NCBI RefSeq assembly: GCF_015706575.1
Contig: NW_024037069.1
Span: forward strand, 39,143,315-39,207,314
Source of the DNA: Patiria miniata
Lineage: Eukaryota; Echinodermata; Asteroidea; Valvatida; Asterinidae
DNA: 64,000 bases
Reading direction: 5' to 3'
Of the stretch, positions 1 through 11,986 are shown one piece after another. Position 1 is the first letter of the stretch. Each line of letters opens with the position of its first letter. A model generated the notes under the pieces. The model saw only the letters and a list, made by a program, of their open reading frames with translations. It was not told where the DNA came from and made no database searches. The position numbers and the translations under genes are program-made.

Positions 1-111
1 TACTGTGATGAAGTTGAAATCGCTGGCCCGCACCATGTCACCGGTGTGTGTTAGGGATACATCCTTCTTGAGGGACAGTTTGTTTTCAAAGTTACTGGAT
101 ATCTTCTCTTG
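1..111 (-). CDS. conventional PKC exon: V3 hinge leading into kinase domain (partial)
   Basis: Reading the minus strand, an acceptor (T-rich tract then CAG at 114-112) opens an exon that starts in phase 0 at 111 and encodes QEKISSNFENKL...ASDFNFITV, 37 residues up to the window edge. Conventional PKCs have a variable V3 hinge followed by a conserved DFNFL-V segment just before the glycine-rich ATP loop (LGKGSFG). The ATP loop would lie just outside the window. This is the most 3' exon seen, so the kinase domain and the gene's 3' end lie to the left. The preceding exon ends in phase 0 at 838, so the join is in frame over a 726-bp intron. The protein is a Ser/Thr kinase recruited to membranes by Ca2+ and diacylglycerol. 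I cannot tell which vertebrate paralogue (alpha, beta, gamma) it matches; an invertebrate probably has one. Confidence 0.93.
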
Positions 112-837
112 CTGTAAAAAAGAAAACAGACGGTGAAAAACATGATTTGATGTTGGCACTTCATGCATTCTGTGAAACTACTAATTTTTCATGATTTTTT
201 TTATTATCCCAACCGGAGTGTGATTTTAGGCAGTTTGCTAGGAGAAATGGGTCACTCTTGCAGTAACTCGTTATTACACCAAACATTTTCTAAACAAATT
301 GCAACCGAACTTAAGAATTATGAATAGGTTATAAGACACTAGCTTTGGTAGGATTACCTAATGCCCTGATAATGAGCTTTCTTGTTAGTTCTTTTTTTTG
401 GGACAAAATGTTACTTTCTTTTCTTGGCATATCTCCATTCTGGGTTCTAAACCCGTATATTACGTGAACTTGGTACACCAGCCCTTCACCAAAGCCCTGG
501 ATTTTGACCAAAGATGTTACAAGTTTCCCCATCTCTAAATCTGAGCCTTTCTAAATTATCTCAAACATCCCACGAAACAGAGCGCAAGACACCTCAAAGG
601 TCTAAAACACCCAAGGACTGACGATCCAAACCAAATGGCAGTGCCCTTAACCTTAACCTCTTATTACAGGATTTAATGAAGGACTTTTTATTGATTCGAG
701 TCAACCCGTCCACTTCCCCTGAATTCAAGGGCTTAAAATCTGAACCTGAAGTTTTTGACAAACCCTCAAAGGCCGATGATAAGGACTCAACGATTACAAA
801 GGAAGAGAGTAAAACTGTCTTGCCGCAGAATCCATAC

Positions 838-1066
838 CTTTCTCCTCTCTTGAAGTTCACTGATGCTGATATCCTCAGCCACAGCCGGGACGTTGTAGTA
901 TTCCCCCTCGTCCTGGTTTAGCATCTTGAACCAGCCGTCCACGCCGTTCTTCATCAGCTCCGACACGCCGAAGGACATGGAGCCCATGAAGTCATTGCGG
1001 GAGGTCCGGTCCCAGTCCCAGACCTCGATGAGTAATCTGCGGGTCTTGTCCTCTTCCTTGAGTTTG
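838..1066 (-). CDS. conventional PKC exon: C-terminal part of C2 domain
   Basis: The exon encodes (F)[19 protein letters not shown]...[37 protein letters not shown]...SELQERRK. It is the second half of a PKC-type C2 domain. The Asp residues of [10 protein letters not shown] correspond to Ca2+-binding loop 3 of conventional PKCs, and [17 protein letters not shown] is a signature stretch of the subfamily. The acceptor is CAG at 1069-1067, preceded by an uninterrupted run of 14 C (sense strand), so the polypyrimidine tract is a homopolymer. The donor is GTATGG at 837-832. The 229-bp exon enters in phase 2 and leaves in phase 0, matching its neighbours. Several antisense and shifted open frames over this stretch are shadows. 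Confidence 0.96.
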
Positions 1067-1362
1067 CTGGGGGGGGGGGGGGAGGGGAGAGAGATGAGAA
1101 AAAAATATGAGGGGATGATAGCATCATACAGATAATGCTATCTTGAGAATTAGGTTCTTGTAAGGAGCAATGCCACTTTCCCTTACCAATGACCAAAGCC
1201 TTAGTTATGGCATACAGGCTGCCCACAAGCTATAATTTCTTAACTAACGTGAAATATGCCCAACCATTTAGTGCAGCCTTTTCTGTTATAGTTAGGGACA
1301 ATTTTTCACCTACTTATAAAACCATGAAACTGTGGTCTGGTTTTGTTTGAGAAGGGTTTTAC

Positions 1363-1608
1363 TTAAACAGTTCACGTCGGATGACGTGTATACACACAAA
1401 GGTTTTGCGGTATTCAGAACAGATGACAGATAAACATGCAACGAGCGAGGCCGGAAATATCTGTCTGCGACCTGCTCGCAGCGAGCGAGGCCCGAAATAT
1501 CAGGGTGTGCTACCCGCAGATGACGGCCTGAACCCGTCTGGCATCGAGGTTCATGAAAAACAATCCCACGCCTGGGTCCGATGAATGTCAAAATAATCCC
1601 GGCGTTAA
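1363..1608 (+). mobile_element. TTAA-flanked MITE, family A, copy 1
   Basis: This is one of three copies of a roughly 240-bp element (others at 9684-9916 and 60446-60699). All share the internal segments GGTTTTGCGGTATTC, GATGACGGCCTGAACCCGTC and CAAAATAATCCCGGCG. Here the body (1367-1604) is bounded on both sides by TTAA, a typical piggyBac-type target duplication. The left end has changed relative to copy 3 (ACAGTT in place of CCAGTT), and the right end has lost the terminal CGAACTGG-like bases. It sits in the 900-bp PKC intron, in the opposite orientation to the gene. It encodes nothing; the short open frames over it are chance. Confidence 0.72.
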
Positions 1609-1749
1609 GTGGAGTTATTTTTTATTCTACAACAGACACATTCCAGCTGGCAGAAGCAATGAATTTGCGAGTCTGAAACTCGCTCATTTTCTCACTGAAT
1701 ACTCACAGCGAGAATCACATGACCATCAGCTCGAGGTCTGAATCTCCTT

Positions 1750-1767
1750 GTACCCCCCCCCCCCCCC
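1750..1767 (+). repeat. poly-C tract
   Basis: A run of about 17 C at TACCCCC...CACACC, in the 900-bp PKC intron. It is one of more than twenty C or G runs of 10 or more in the window. Confidence 0.9.
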
Positions 1768-1966
1768 ACACCGCTCCCCCTCCCCTAGAATTTGAGGAAG
1801 GCAGGAAAAATTTCCAATCTTAAAAATCAATTGAGTGCCCCTCCAAAAAATCACCTCTCCCCTTATCAGGTCCCCTGAAAATTAGATCTCAGTCAAACCA
1901 CTGGAAGTATTTACTCAAGTATTCAACTGACACTCATCAAACTGTGAGGAGCCAAAGGGGACTCAC

Positions 1967-2123
1967 AAAGTGAAGCTCTCATTGAAGTCGGGGTTGAGGG
2001 TTCCCTTGATCTTCTTGGACTTCTTCTTGCTCTTGCCGTGGGCATCCGGGATCAGTTTCAGCTTGACGTAAGGGTCCGACAGGCCGTTGGGATCCATGGG
2101 GATCAGGTTTTTGGCCGATACAA
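1967..2123 (-). CDS. conventional PKC exon: N-terminal part of C2 domain
   Basis: The exon encodes [26 protein letters not shown] and onward to [20 protein letters not shown] is Ca2+-binding loop 1 of the C2 domain, with both conserved Asp residues present, so Ca2+ binding should be retained. The Lys-rich segment after LIPDAHG ([11 protein letters not shown]) lies where conventional PKCs bind phosphatidylinositol 4,5-bisphosphate, and is more basic than I recall for mammalian PKC-alpha. The acceptor is CTCGCAG just 5' of 2123 and the donor is GTGAGT at 1966-1961. The 157-bp length gives phase 1 in and phase 2 out, consistent with both neighbours. The flanking introns are 900 bp (towards the next exon) and 2,577 bp (towards the previous one). 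Confidence 0.96.
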
Positions 2124-3718
2124 CTGCGAGGAACGATAAAAGAAGGCTTGGGATGAGTTTTACACATTACAGACTCCATGCCCAAGTACCCCCTCAACAG
2201 TTTGAAAAGGGAGAGTTGGGGGAGACCACCGGGAGAGACATTGAAACGCATTGCCGACGCCGCCCGACGCTCACGCGGAGACGCTATGGTTTTGCGCACA
2301 TCCAGAATAGAAGAAGTCTTGCGTACTTTGCACTATATGCCTGCAAACCAGTACACTAACATGGTGAGTCCCATCCAAGGGCTCCCAAAAGTGATAAAAA
2401 GCGCCCTCTCTTGTTCATGTATGGAGCCCATAACTAATGGAGATATATGTGCCTCTGAACTTGACCAAAATGGTGGGACAACGATCTCGATTCCATTTTT
2501 TAATGGTCCTTTTGGGAACCTCAGGGTGATGTTGTTGTGATGTTAAACTATGGTACGTACTCAAAACCCTCTACAGTGTACAGGGAAGTTTTATAATTAT
2601 GTGCCGAAAATCTTGTTCACAGAAGGGAAACCAGGGAGTGGTGTACGGAGTGCACAAAAATGTAAAATGTTTGAACTGCAAAACAAATCCTTAATGCTGA
2701 TTGGTCAATAGGCCATATTTTTTGGGCGATTGAGGGGGCTGACATTTCTGGGTACAACACCAGAACATTTTGTTCAGTAAAGCAGTTCAGAACTGTTTAA
2801 ACAATTAAAGATGGTACTACAAATGAATTTTTTTGATAGTAGCAACATGTAAACTTTCAATGGTAACCAAGGATGCAAGTCTGTTCATACCTCCAAAATG
2901 GCGTCATAACAGCCTATTAATACCTCCTCTGCGTCTCAGTCAGGTTTTCTATCAACATTCAAAAGTTCCCCCCAATCCCCTTTCAGCTGTTACCATGACT
3001 ACTACCTTCTTGTTATAAATGACATCATCAACGAACTCAGTCACGGTTAACACAAACACCAACCGCGCCGAGGATAAAACATTGCTTGAGTGAAGTCAAC
3101 ACGACAAAATCCCCGGGATAAGACGGTCTGAGAGTCACCGGACTATCTGTTTGCTTCCGCATCACCGGGGATCCTTCTCAGCTTTAGCCGTTGTAGATTT
3201 TCCGCCGAGCAAACCCCCAACCAAATTAACCAAGTCTTGTTTTCCTTTTCTTTCCCAGCTTAGGGCTTTATCCCTCGGCAAACGAATTCTCCTTCCCGGT
3301 CGTGCAACTGGTCGCGTGGCTTTGACGGCAAGGTTATTACATTGGGCATGCAGATCGGCATTATTGGCCATGGGTGTTTGGAGATGCCCAGCGGTGATTG
3401 TGGCTGATGGCCGTTGGGGATTCTTCGGCCGAGGGACGCTCCACTGCCGCTAAATCCTTGCGGTCAAGGATTGCTGGAGAGACGGTTTTGTGAACATAGG
3501 ATCACGTCCGCAAGTCCACAATACGGTGGGAAGTTGTGTGCGGGACTTCTATTTTATCTTCTTCTTTTTTTCAAGGAAATGATGTGTGATAAGGTCTACA
3601 AGTCCAAAACGTAAGGGTTGTATGTACGGTAGGAATGAGTATTTTGTAAATTTGTTTTCTTTCAAGGAACGCTGTTTTATCAGGTCCAAATCAAATATAG
3701 ACTTGTGCATTGGACCAT
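2124..3718. other. PKC intron segment without recognised features
   Basis: This is the left part of the 2.6-kb intron between the exons ending at 4701 and starting at 2123. I see no repeat structure, RNA gene or conserved exon. Open frames at 2087-2540 and 3151-3453 are short, lack family similarity I can recognise, and cross no plausible splice pair. Confidence 0.6.
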
Positions 3719-3972
3719 GGGCGTCGCCAGGATTTTTTCTAGAGGGGGGCAAAAAAATGCTTGTACATTTTGTATTTCTCGACACATTCTCGATTTATCA
3801 GTTTTAGAGGGGGGCAGGGACATTTTGCCCCCCCCCCCCAACTCATTAAATTTACACCACTTTGTCTTCACGCCTCTTTTTTATTTTTTTCCTCTTTTTT
3901 TTTTTTTTTTTTTGCTTTTCCAGGGGGGGGGGGGGGCAAGTGCCCCCCTTGCCCCCCCCCCTCGCGACGCCC
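3719..3972. mobile_element. small inverted-repeat DNA element with GGGCGTCGC ends
   Basis: The left end reads CATGGGCGTCGCCAGG and the right end CTCGCGACGCCCATG, giving an imperfect terminal inverted repeat of about 12 bp (CATGGGCGTCGC). The inside is dominated by G-rich and C-rich runs (GAGGGGGGCAAAAA, later CCCCC and GGGGG tracts) that could pair with each other. There is no coding potential. The element type resembles MITEs widespread in marine invertebrates. A target duplication is not clear because the flanking CAT/ATG is part of the palindrome. Confidence 0.6.
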
Positions 3973-4583
3973 ATGCATGGGACCTTCTATTCTGAATGTT
4001 TTCAAGATACATTTGTCCAATCAAAGTCCACAGATCAGATAGGCCTGAGATGTAAGTAGGGTTTTTAGGGTTTTTCCGAATATACCGAATAGTCCAATAT
4101 TCGATCTTCAACTGAATATTCCAATAGCTTCGTGCTGGTTTGAATATTAGGGGAGAAAAAACTAAGCACATACATGACTGTGATGTTATTTATCGTAAAG
4201 TTGCGACACTTTATTGAAAGGAGTCAATTTTTTTGACGACTGTAACTTTTTTTGGTCGACGGCGGTTCATTGTTCACATCTTTTTAGCGGGTTAAAGCCC
4301 TTTTACCATTATAAAATACAAACTGCAAAACACTCTAGAGCCCCATATCAACTGCCACACGCAAACAAACATGGCGGCGTAAATAATGTGTGCGGTGAAC
4401 GATTGACACTCCTGAAGTCACAGCGGACTGACATTCTTATAAATGGATGGATAGCTCAAATTCCCCGAAACATCAATCATCATTCTAGGTAGGTCATGTC
4501 TCATTGTATTTTGGAGAAGGATCTTATAAATCTAAAGCCAAAAAACCTTTGGCCGAACTTAAGTTTCCCTTTTAGTTTAATAC

Positions 4584-4680
4584 GGCTGGATAGCTCAGTT
4601 GGTAGAGCACCGGACCGGCAATCTGAAGCTTGCAGGTTCAAATCCCGCTCCAGTAGATTTATTTGTTCAAATTTAAATTG
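4584..4680 (+). mobile_element. tRNA-derived SINE head
   Basis: A tRNA-like sequence at 4584-4655 has a good A box (TAGCTCAGTTGG), a B box (GGTTCAAATCC), a GCTC/GAGC D stem and a GCAGG/CCCGC-type T stem. The anticodon stem has mismatches, the acceptor stem has a terminal mismatch, and there is no T-run terminator, so it is a SINE head and not a working tRNA gene. It is followed by an AT-rich tail and a G14 run (4680-4693). It is antisense to the PKC transcript and ends about 45 bp inside the intron from the donor at 4700. A related copy lies at 16028. Confidence 0.75.
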
Positions 4681-4700
4681 GGGGGGGGGGGGGAACTTAC

Positions 4701-4829
4701 CCTCGACTCGAAGTTCAGAGCCATCGCATTTGATTTTCAGCTCGATACGTCCACGGCGCTCCGTGTGGTCTGATCCACATAGGTTGGGGACCAACTTCTC
4801 ACATCGTTTATGCACGTTCATCTCACATG
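4701..4829 (-). CDS. conventional PKC exon: second half of C1B and C1-C2 linker
   Basis: After the acceptor TTTCATGCAG the exon reads (S)[42 protein letters not shown]. It supplies the second half of the C1B zinc finger (C-X4-H-X2-C-X7-C) and the HTERRGRI-L segment that begins the C2 domain in conventional PKCs. The donor is GTAAGT at 4700-4695, followed from +8 by a run of 14 C. The 129-bp exon starts with 2 nt of a split codon and ends with 1 nt. An antisense tRNA-derived SINE begins about 45 bp into the downstream intron. The upstream intron runs to 59686. Confidence 0.96.
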
Positions 4830-6427
4830 CTGCATGAAAGATAGAAAGGGGAGACCAAAAAGGGGAAAATATTTTAAATATAAGATAAAAATCGTAAAGG
4901 TTGGTGATTTCTGAAGATTTTAGTTAAAGCATGAAAACAAGTAAAATCAGCCAAAATTTCTAAACACAATGGTTGGGCTGGTTAAAAAAAACAATTTTGT
5001 ATTAGGCCTATAGTTTCAAATCTTCATGAAAAAATGCAAAAATGTTTGAAACAAGGGCATTGCAAATATGGGTACAGTTACCCAGGTACACTATATCCCA
5101 CCAACATGGCCGGTTAACGGCTTCAAATTGTTCAGTTTTATTATTAAGCACAACATTAGGCTCTCTCAGGCTTAACTTGGAAATAGTTTTGAATTGTTGT
5201 CTCAATCTTGGAAAGAATTGTTGTCTCAAAGTGATTATTGACAATGATAAAACTTCAAGTAAAATACAGTGGCTGAGCTTCAGCTCTACACCCATCCACA
5301 TACTAGTATGTTTTGTATGTCCGTCTGTATAGTTTATTAAGTTTATGTCCACTTCGTTTGTTTGTCTGTTTCTGTTTTCATTGTTTTGTTGTGTTTTGTC
5401 TTTGAATTTAGTCTTCCTTTTTCAGTATTGTTTATATGTATATATATATTTTTTGTTGTGTTTAAGGCATTCCGTTTATAAGCTCCGGCTTCTTGTGTAA
5501 AGCCTCCACTTAGTAGTTTTTATGTAACATTTGTTTTGTTTTGTTTTCTAAAGTGCTTATTCATGTGGAAATAAATGTTTCTGAAATGAAAAAATGAAAA
5601 TACAGCATAGTCACATGTTGGACGTGGGGCTGATATCAGATTGAAGATATTTTTGTTTCTATTTATTTATATTTTTTTACAGGAAATTCTTATGTTATAT
5701 CTTATAATCTATGAATTAATTTGTTTTTCCTGAGGGAGGAATTTGGAGTTCAGTGCTACTTTTTATTATGATTAAGGGTTAGATTTGCGTGTTTTCTTTG
5801 ATTTCGTTTTTATGATTATAATTTTTTTTTAACTTAAAGAGCTCAGTGAATAACCTGAAATGTATTTCTCAAATCTTATACATCCATCATCTAGGAATGG
5901 TCAAGGAGACTACGGACTAGGAGTTTTGGATCATTTCTCTGAATCATTAATTAGATATCATGGTTAATCCACTGTCATGGACATTACATTCCCTTTCATA
6001 ATGCTGTTCTCAAAACAACATCCTAAGGTCAACACAAAACAAGGATGGCAGTGAAGCCTTATCAAGTGCATTTATCTCAAGTCTCCCAGCATTCTTAGTC
6101 AAAACAAAACAACCTGCTGGTGATGTTTTTCTTGTTTTCTTCCTTCGAGGAGATGTAAATTTCAATAGTGGCTTTTTGCCCGATAAGGTCGGCGAACAGG
6201 CAAAAACCGCTATTGAAACCTGCATGTAACGTGCACGCTGAAAATTTACAACAAATATTTCCCCTGACGTTATTATAGATCAGTGCATTAGTGCAACCAA
6301 TCTGCTCTGTACAAATTATTCATGCTCCGTTTCCAGGAACACGCCGGTTCCTTGAGTAATGGCAACTCCATGGAGAGATGACGCGAGGCAAACCGTGCAT
6401 TCTCTTAACTCGGGCATGTTGTGTCGT

Positions 6428-6429
<2 letters not shown>

Positions 6430-6482
<53 letters not shown>
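6430..6482 (+). repeat. poly-C tract of 53
   Basis: An uninterrupted run of 53 C, the longest homopolymer in the window together with G53 at 49789. The poly-glycine open frames across it on the minus strand are artefacts of the tract. Its true length may be uncertain because such runs are hard to sequence. Confidence 0.9.
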
Positions 6483-6483
<1 letters not shown>

Positions 6484-7947
6484 AGAGTGAAAAAACGGAC
6501 GTGATGGTGACATGAATGCATGCACATCTCCCACGCCCCTGGGCCCGCAACAATTATTACATTATTCCATTAATCGATCCTTGCGCTGGATATTCGGTTA
6601 CATGTTCTGTTTTGATTAATCGAAAAACCTCACTGTGAAAAATTATAAAGGCTTTCGCTGAAAAGCCGCAAGAACGTACGTAAAAAAACAAATCATTCCA
6701 AAAGCCGGAAAAATGATTTAACAATTTCATGCACGAAAGTAGAACAAACACAATAGTGGACAAACTTGGTAAAAGAAATGCTGAAGCAAAACGATCTGAA
6801 GAATGGAGGCAAACAGACCTTCTGTTGCCAGCGTTGTGAAGATGGGGTGAAACCCAACAACACTACGAGGCCTGACTGTGATTTTCATGAACATTTTCAG
6901 TTTCAAAAATAAATCTGCTGTATAATTAATACAAACTTATGAAAATGATTTTTGGCTCATTAAAAACACATTTGTAAATCCGCTGTTCAATTAATCAAAA
7001 CCTAAATGAAAATTACATGTAATCGTTCAAAGATCCGAATCATTCCCTTTGCAGGCCCATCTCTCCCCTCCCCCCCCCCCCACACCCCAGATCAGAAGAG
7101 TTTTCATCCAGCTTTTCGCCACGCTCCACTGGCACATAATGCAACGTCCTTATCGCAGCCACTCTCCATGCCAAAAAAAAAAAGAAGGTGTTAGCTAATT
7201 TCCCAATTAAGCCGCCATTAAGGACGGGATGAGGACGGAAAGGTGTCCGATGGTGTGATGATGGGGGGGACGTGTGTCTGCTCACCGTCGGTGCCGATTT
7301 AGTGGAATTAAGATCGGTATCGGTACCAGTCTTGTTTGGCTTAAAGGTGCACTTTTCAGAGAACACACCCAATTGGGCTCAAAACATGTTTACATCGAAA
7401 TGGTATTAGTTGCAAAGATCGTCAAAATTCATAATAGGAGCATTCACACAATTATACCATGAAAAACTGCTGCTTTCTCACATTCGGAGCGAGTTTACCC
7501 AAATTTGGCCGCTCCACTGAATTAGCACCTCCAATTGTGTCTCAATGCTAACAGAAATCCAACAAACGAGGTTACAGATGATATTATTTTAAAGACAATG
7601 CCAAGATATAATCTAAAATTTCATCCCAAGTTATTAGCCAAAAATGTGAATATTCTGGATCTAAGGTAAGATATGTCTGCCCCTTGGAATTTCTTACTCT
7701 ACTACTGCTTCCCCCCCCCCTTCTCAAAAAATAAAAAAGATAAGAACTCATTGGTACTTTTAACTTGATATAATGTGGAAACACTCAGCGTCAATATTCA
7801 TTATATGACAACATTCATTATATGACAACAGTGCCAAGCTTCATGAAGCGTAGATTTGAAAACTATAGCCAGCAGGTAATCTAATAGTTTTAAATTCTAT
7901 GAGTTTGAACTATGAAATAATAAGACAAGATTTCAACAAAATAACAG

Positions 7948-7976
7948 TGCTCTATCGACTGCGCTACCCAGCCATT
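7948..7976 (-). mobile_element. 5' fragment of a tRNA-derived SINE
   Basis: On the minus strand GGCTGGGTAGCGCAGTCGAT AGAGCAC matches the first half of a tRNA-like SINE head (acceptor 5' strand, A box, D arm). No convincing B box follows, so it is a fragment. Confidence 0.4.
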
Positions 7977-9683
7977 TCCTGACAGTCTTCAAAATGATCT
8001 TTGTAAAAGCAGCGCTGGGTCAACTTCATAAACCTATGAGCATCATGCGGACAGGGATCATGCCTCGAGTCACGATGCAACAACTTCTGCAAGCCTGGGC
8101 AACGGCGATGGATCACTCGAGAGACGATTTGGCTTTTTGTTTTACGAGACCCACACATCCTCGTGAAAAGGACTCATATTACAGAGCAATCCATTATCAA
8201 TATTTCTGACTATCCTAAAAGTCCCTACACTATTGCTAATCCTCCTCCGTGCTACTTCGCCCTCGTGATAAATTCTCTTCATTGCTTCTTAAATCAAGTC
8301 CCCGCATCAGTGGTAATGACACTTGTCTCCAGTCCGTAAGTGGCAATGGGGGGGGGGGGGGGGGAAGGGGGGGGGGGGCTGTCTTCAACATGCAAGGTGG
8401 ATTTTAATCTGGTTCCCCACCCTAATCAATCTAAAATGCAATTTGACAAAGATGCACCATTTGCTGAGGATATACGGGCATTACTGACTGCAGGAGAATC
8501 GCATTTTGTACTGATTTATGACTTGCTCTTTTTATTAATGCGGATTTTCGACCAAGAGATTTACGGTACAATATCCCCTTGTATTGGTTAATGTACTCGC
8601 ATGTGAGTGTCGTATTTATATTAAGAGGCTTAGACGCCACTTGAAGGGACAGGGTTGGTTGTTCCAATTCTTGGACAGATTATATTTGGGAGGGGGGGGG
8701 CAGGTTGGAAAATATACAGAATTAAATAAAAGCGCCCTATTTGAAACAGGGATCAGTTTTGGAAGCCATCCACAGTCTGTGGACTAAAGAGTTCAAAACT
8801 TGGAAAATACAAGCAATTCTTCCGAAATCAAAAAAAAATCATTTCCTTTTATGACAATGTACTTGATAATGTTTATCTGATATAATAATACAAATTTGTT
8901 GAGTACATTCAGAGAACCACACTGGTCTTACTTTTTGAAACTTCAGACACGCTGCAAAGAATATCACCGGAAAAGAAATTGAGATAAATTATGCTTTGGA
9001 TGCCTGGATATGGATCTACCGGTACATGTACTTGTAGCAAACATAATCCGGTCTACGTGTAGATATATGTGAGTACAAAAAAAGTCCTCAGAGGCAAGAC
9101 AAGACAGGAAATGGACGTCTCAAGTGTCGCTGAAAAGCACAGGAGGATTCAACGGAGGTGAACAAAAAAAACATAAATGAGACGAGTTGGACTATCCAAT
9201 CCGTAACCAGCCCGGAGCAAGATGCAAACCATGGAAACCGAAGGCAAGGAGGTGCAGAATGTAAATGTGTAGGTGTATCAACCACCGCTATGTATCCTCA
9301 AATTTTGCTTTCATTCCGAAGGCGGCCATAGACGTTCTTCCGGAGAATCCACTTTAATTTTCAAGACCTGTGGAGGCTGTCGTGGCCTAATTTGGGGAGG
9401 TTTTTCCCCCGCTGAAGAGGTTTTTTTGCAAGAATAAGGTCTGCAGCGAGCACCGTGCATAAATACATTTCGACTGGAGTGTTCAGACTGACAAAACAGG
9501 TGGGGGGGGGGGGGGGGGAATGGGAATAAAGTGGTTGGATGTAACAAGCAAGTCTGAATGTGAAGGAGAGGATGGAGTGGACAGAAGATTTGAGCCAATT
9601 TCAACCTTTGCTTTAATTGTAATAAAAAATTAGGGCCCTGCTGAATATTCCAAAAATTTGAATATTAACCAAACATTTGAATA

Positions 9684-9916
9684 TTAAGCCGGATTATTTT
9701 GACATTGACCAGACCCAGGTGTGGGATTGCTTTTCGATGCCAGACGGGTTCAGGCCGAAATCTGCGGGTAGCACACACTGATAGTTCCGGCCTTGCTTGC
9801 TGCAAGCGGGTCGCACACAGACATTTCCGGCCTCGCTCGTTGCGTCTTTACCCGTCGTCCGCTTTGAATACCGCAAAACCTTTGTGTGTACACATCATCC
9901 GATGCGAACTGGTTAA
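9684..9916 (-). mobile_element. TTAA-flanked MITE, family A, copy 2
   Basis: This is an inverted copy of the family at 1363 and 60446. Reading the minus strand it begins TTAA-CCAGTTCGCATCGG and ends AATAATCCGGC-TTAA, so both borders carry TTAA, although about 9 terminal bases present in copy 3 are missing at the second end. The internal segments (GGTTTTGCGGTATTC, CTGAACCCGTCTGGCATCGA) are clearly shared. It is non-coding. Confidence 0.75.
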
Positions 9917-10287
9917 ATCCTTTACAAAATAACTGAACAGCATTTTTTCGATTCAAATGTGGAGAAATGTGAGCCGTCTCAAGAAGATGATGAAAAACAT
10001 CCACAATGTTACTTTAATCGTATAAGTTGCGTGGTTTAACTGTTTGTCAAAAGCCACATTTTCTGGAAGCCACTTCCGCACATAATTTGAGAGCTTCCAT
10101 GAGGAAATTGCTTCTTTAAGTTCAGTCACTGAATATCAGCCATTGCGCTACCTGTTCTTTCTGTTACATGTATTTGAATAAACTCTCTGTCAGGTTTGGC
10201 ACAACCAAATCCCGCTTGTTAGCCAGTTTTGGCTGGTGCATATTGGATATTCGGATGTTATTGTCGATGTAAGCTAACGTGGCACGG

Positions 10288-10884
10288 CCCCTAACGTTGT
10301 GCACTTTGATTTTTCGCCTCTAGCGCCTCGCTAGAGCAAAGGTTTACCTAAAATTTCACAGTAAGTGAAATTTCATCAGGCTCTTAACTATCCCGTTCGT
10401 AAATCTTGGAGTTTATCTACCCGTTACAAAGTTAGCAGAGAAATATATTTTGGTGTGATTTTGTGATTTTTTTCAAAGTGCACAGTGAACCTTTTAAAAA
10501 TGCGCCCCCCCAAAAAAGAAAATAAGTTTCTGACAAATTTCTACTTGGGTATGTTGAGTAGAGATAATAAAGGTTTATCAGAATTTGTCAATTTTTAAAG
10601 AAATTCTTTAATAAATGTTAAACTTGGGATTTTCCAAGAGTTGTTATAGTGCGTCAGGTTTAGCCACACTCAGCCAATTTCGTGGCTAATTTCCAGACGC
10701 CACTGTTTTTGAATTTCAGACTCAGTTTCATGACACTGAAATTGTTCACAAAGGTTCAACAGCAGGCATTATTAAGGTAAAAGTACCAGTATTTAACTGA
10801 CTGAATTTAAAGTTTGTCCACAAAGAAGTTTGGCAATACTGCATGAGGAAAATCGGGGGACTTCAAAAGTGCGCCACGTTAGGG
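10288..10884. mobile_element. non-autonomous DNA element with CCCTAACGT ends
   Basis: The left end CCCCTAACGTTGTGCACTTT and the right end (as reverse complement) CCCTAACGTGGCGCACTTTT form an imperfect terminal inverted repeat of about 22 bp enclosing 0.6 kb of AT-rich non-coding DNA. A second partial copy of the end motif (GCTAACGTGGCAC) lies just outside at 10273. No target duplication is clear, so the superfamily is not assigned. Confidence 0.6.
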
Positions 10885-11802
10885 AAAACCACTGTACCAA
10901 GTCCCAGTTAGAATAAATGAATACTAAATTATTCAAAAATACACAGATCTATACAGAATGTAGTTTTCGGATGTGCTATTCCCTACGACTGTCCTCCGGT
11001 CCAGGCAATTAGATGCAAAGTATTGTGGTCCTGATGCTTGTACATGTAATTTGCTGTGCCGGTAATTTGAAGAGGTGCTCCTCACGTCTTGAGCACCAGA
11101 GGACATACTTGTAATTCACCAGGACTGAGGCAGTTTTCCAAAACATGACGCTGGATGTAAATATTTTTGCCATGCATTCCAAAAATATACATTGTATCTC
11201 CTCACATGCCATCAATGTTTCTTAAACATGTCAAGTTTTTTTTTAAAGGAAGATTTAAAAACATCTTGTTTTTACGTTTTGAAAAAAAAAACAAGATCAA
11301 CCCAAATGTTTTGGAAAAGGTTATCGAATTCTCAGAATCTCCTGTATTTAAAATTTGAAATATTCAACAGCCACGACAAAAATAAAAATATACCAAACAC
11401 AAATTCTTTACAGTGCTCTGATTTAGATCCCAAAAAGAAAACTTGATAACAAAAGAATAGTACAATGACGTAAAGTTTATGTTTTACTTTCCTGATTTTA
11501 ACCGAAAGTTGGATGCGTACTTCGAAATTTGAAAAACAAGGACATATCAAGCATTCTCTGAGGTTAGTGTTGATGAAACCTGTCTGATATCAAATGTACC
11601 TTCTTGTTTCACTTTGTATACCCGGGCTAAAGCAGTACCAGGCCCCGATTTAATAAACAATCATTGCGATAGTGAATATGGCCACCACTGCATTTAGCTA
11701 AGAACACAGCAGGTGACAAGACAAAACAGATCAAGAATTGATACAGATATTTATCCCTCCCAAGATGGCCCCCTAATGGCTTCAAACAAAGATCTTGATG
11801 CA

Positions 11803-11833
11803 CTACAGGGTGGGTCAAAAAAAAAGGAAACCC
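11803..11833 (+). mobile_element. solo Tc1/mariner-like terminal repeat
   Basis: CTACAGGGTGGGTCAAAAAA followed by AAAGG resembles the end of Tc1/mariner-type elements (TA-CAGGGTG...). The same CAGGGTGG start is seen in the complete element at 35727. I could not find an opposite end (CCACCCTGTA) within the next 0.5 kb, so this is probably a relic. Confidence 0.4.
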
Positions 11834-11986
11834 AAGTGGCTTAATAAAGTTCTGCATGTAGCACTTTCAAAATCTAGGATATGAAAGCCCTATTAATAAG
11901 CTTTCATTTAGTACAAGAATCATCCAAATCACTCATGAACTTTCCAAGTTACCGAATTTTAAACACAACCACCATTTAAAAGTTCT

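Larger units (their letters stand above)
4830..9683. other. intron segment with little recognisable content
   Basis: Apart from the 53-C tract, shorter G/C runs (7071, 7710, 8346-8379) and the tRNA-like fragment near 7948, I see nothing here. It is AT-rich with many T runs (5340-5900). Open frames such as 5008-5352 have no recognisable similarity. Confidence 0.55.

Noticed and set aside
4584-4655. Possible functional tRNA gene (Ala-like GGC anticodon)
   Set aside because: Mismatches in the anticodon and acceptor stems, no T-run terminator, and a second diverged copy at 16028 show that it is a SINE head.
6316-6553. Poly-glycine open frames on the minus strand
   Set aside because: Produced entirely by the C53 tract.
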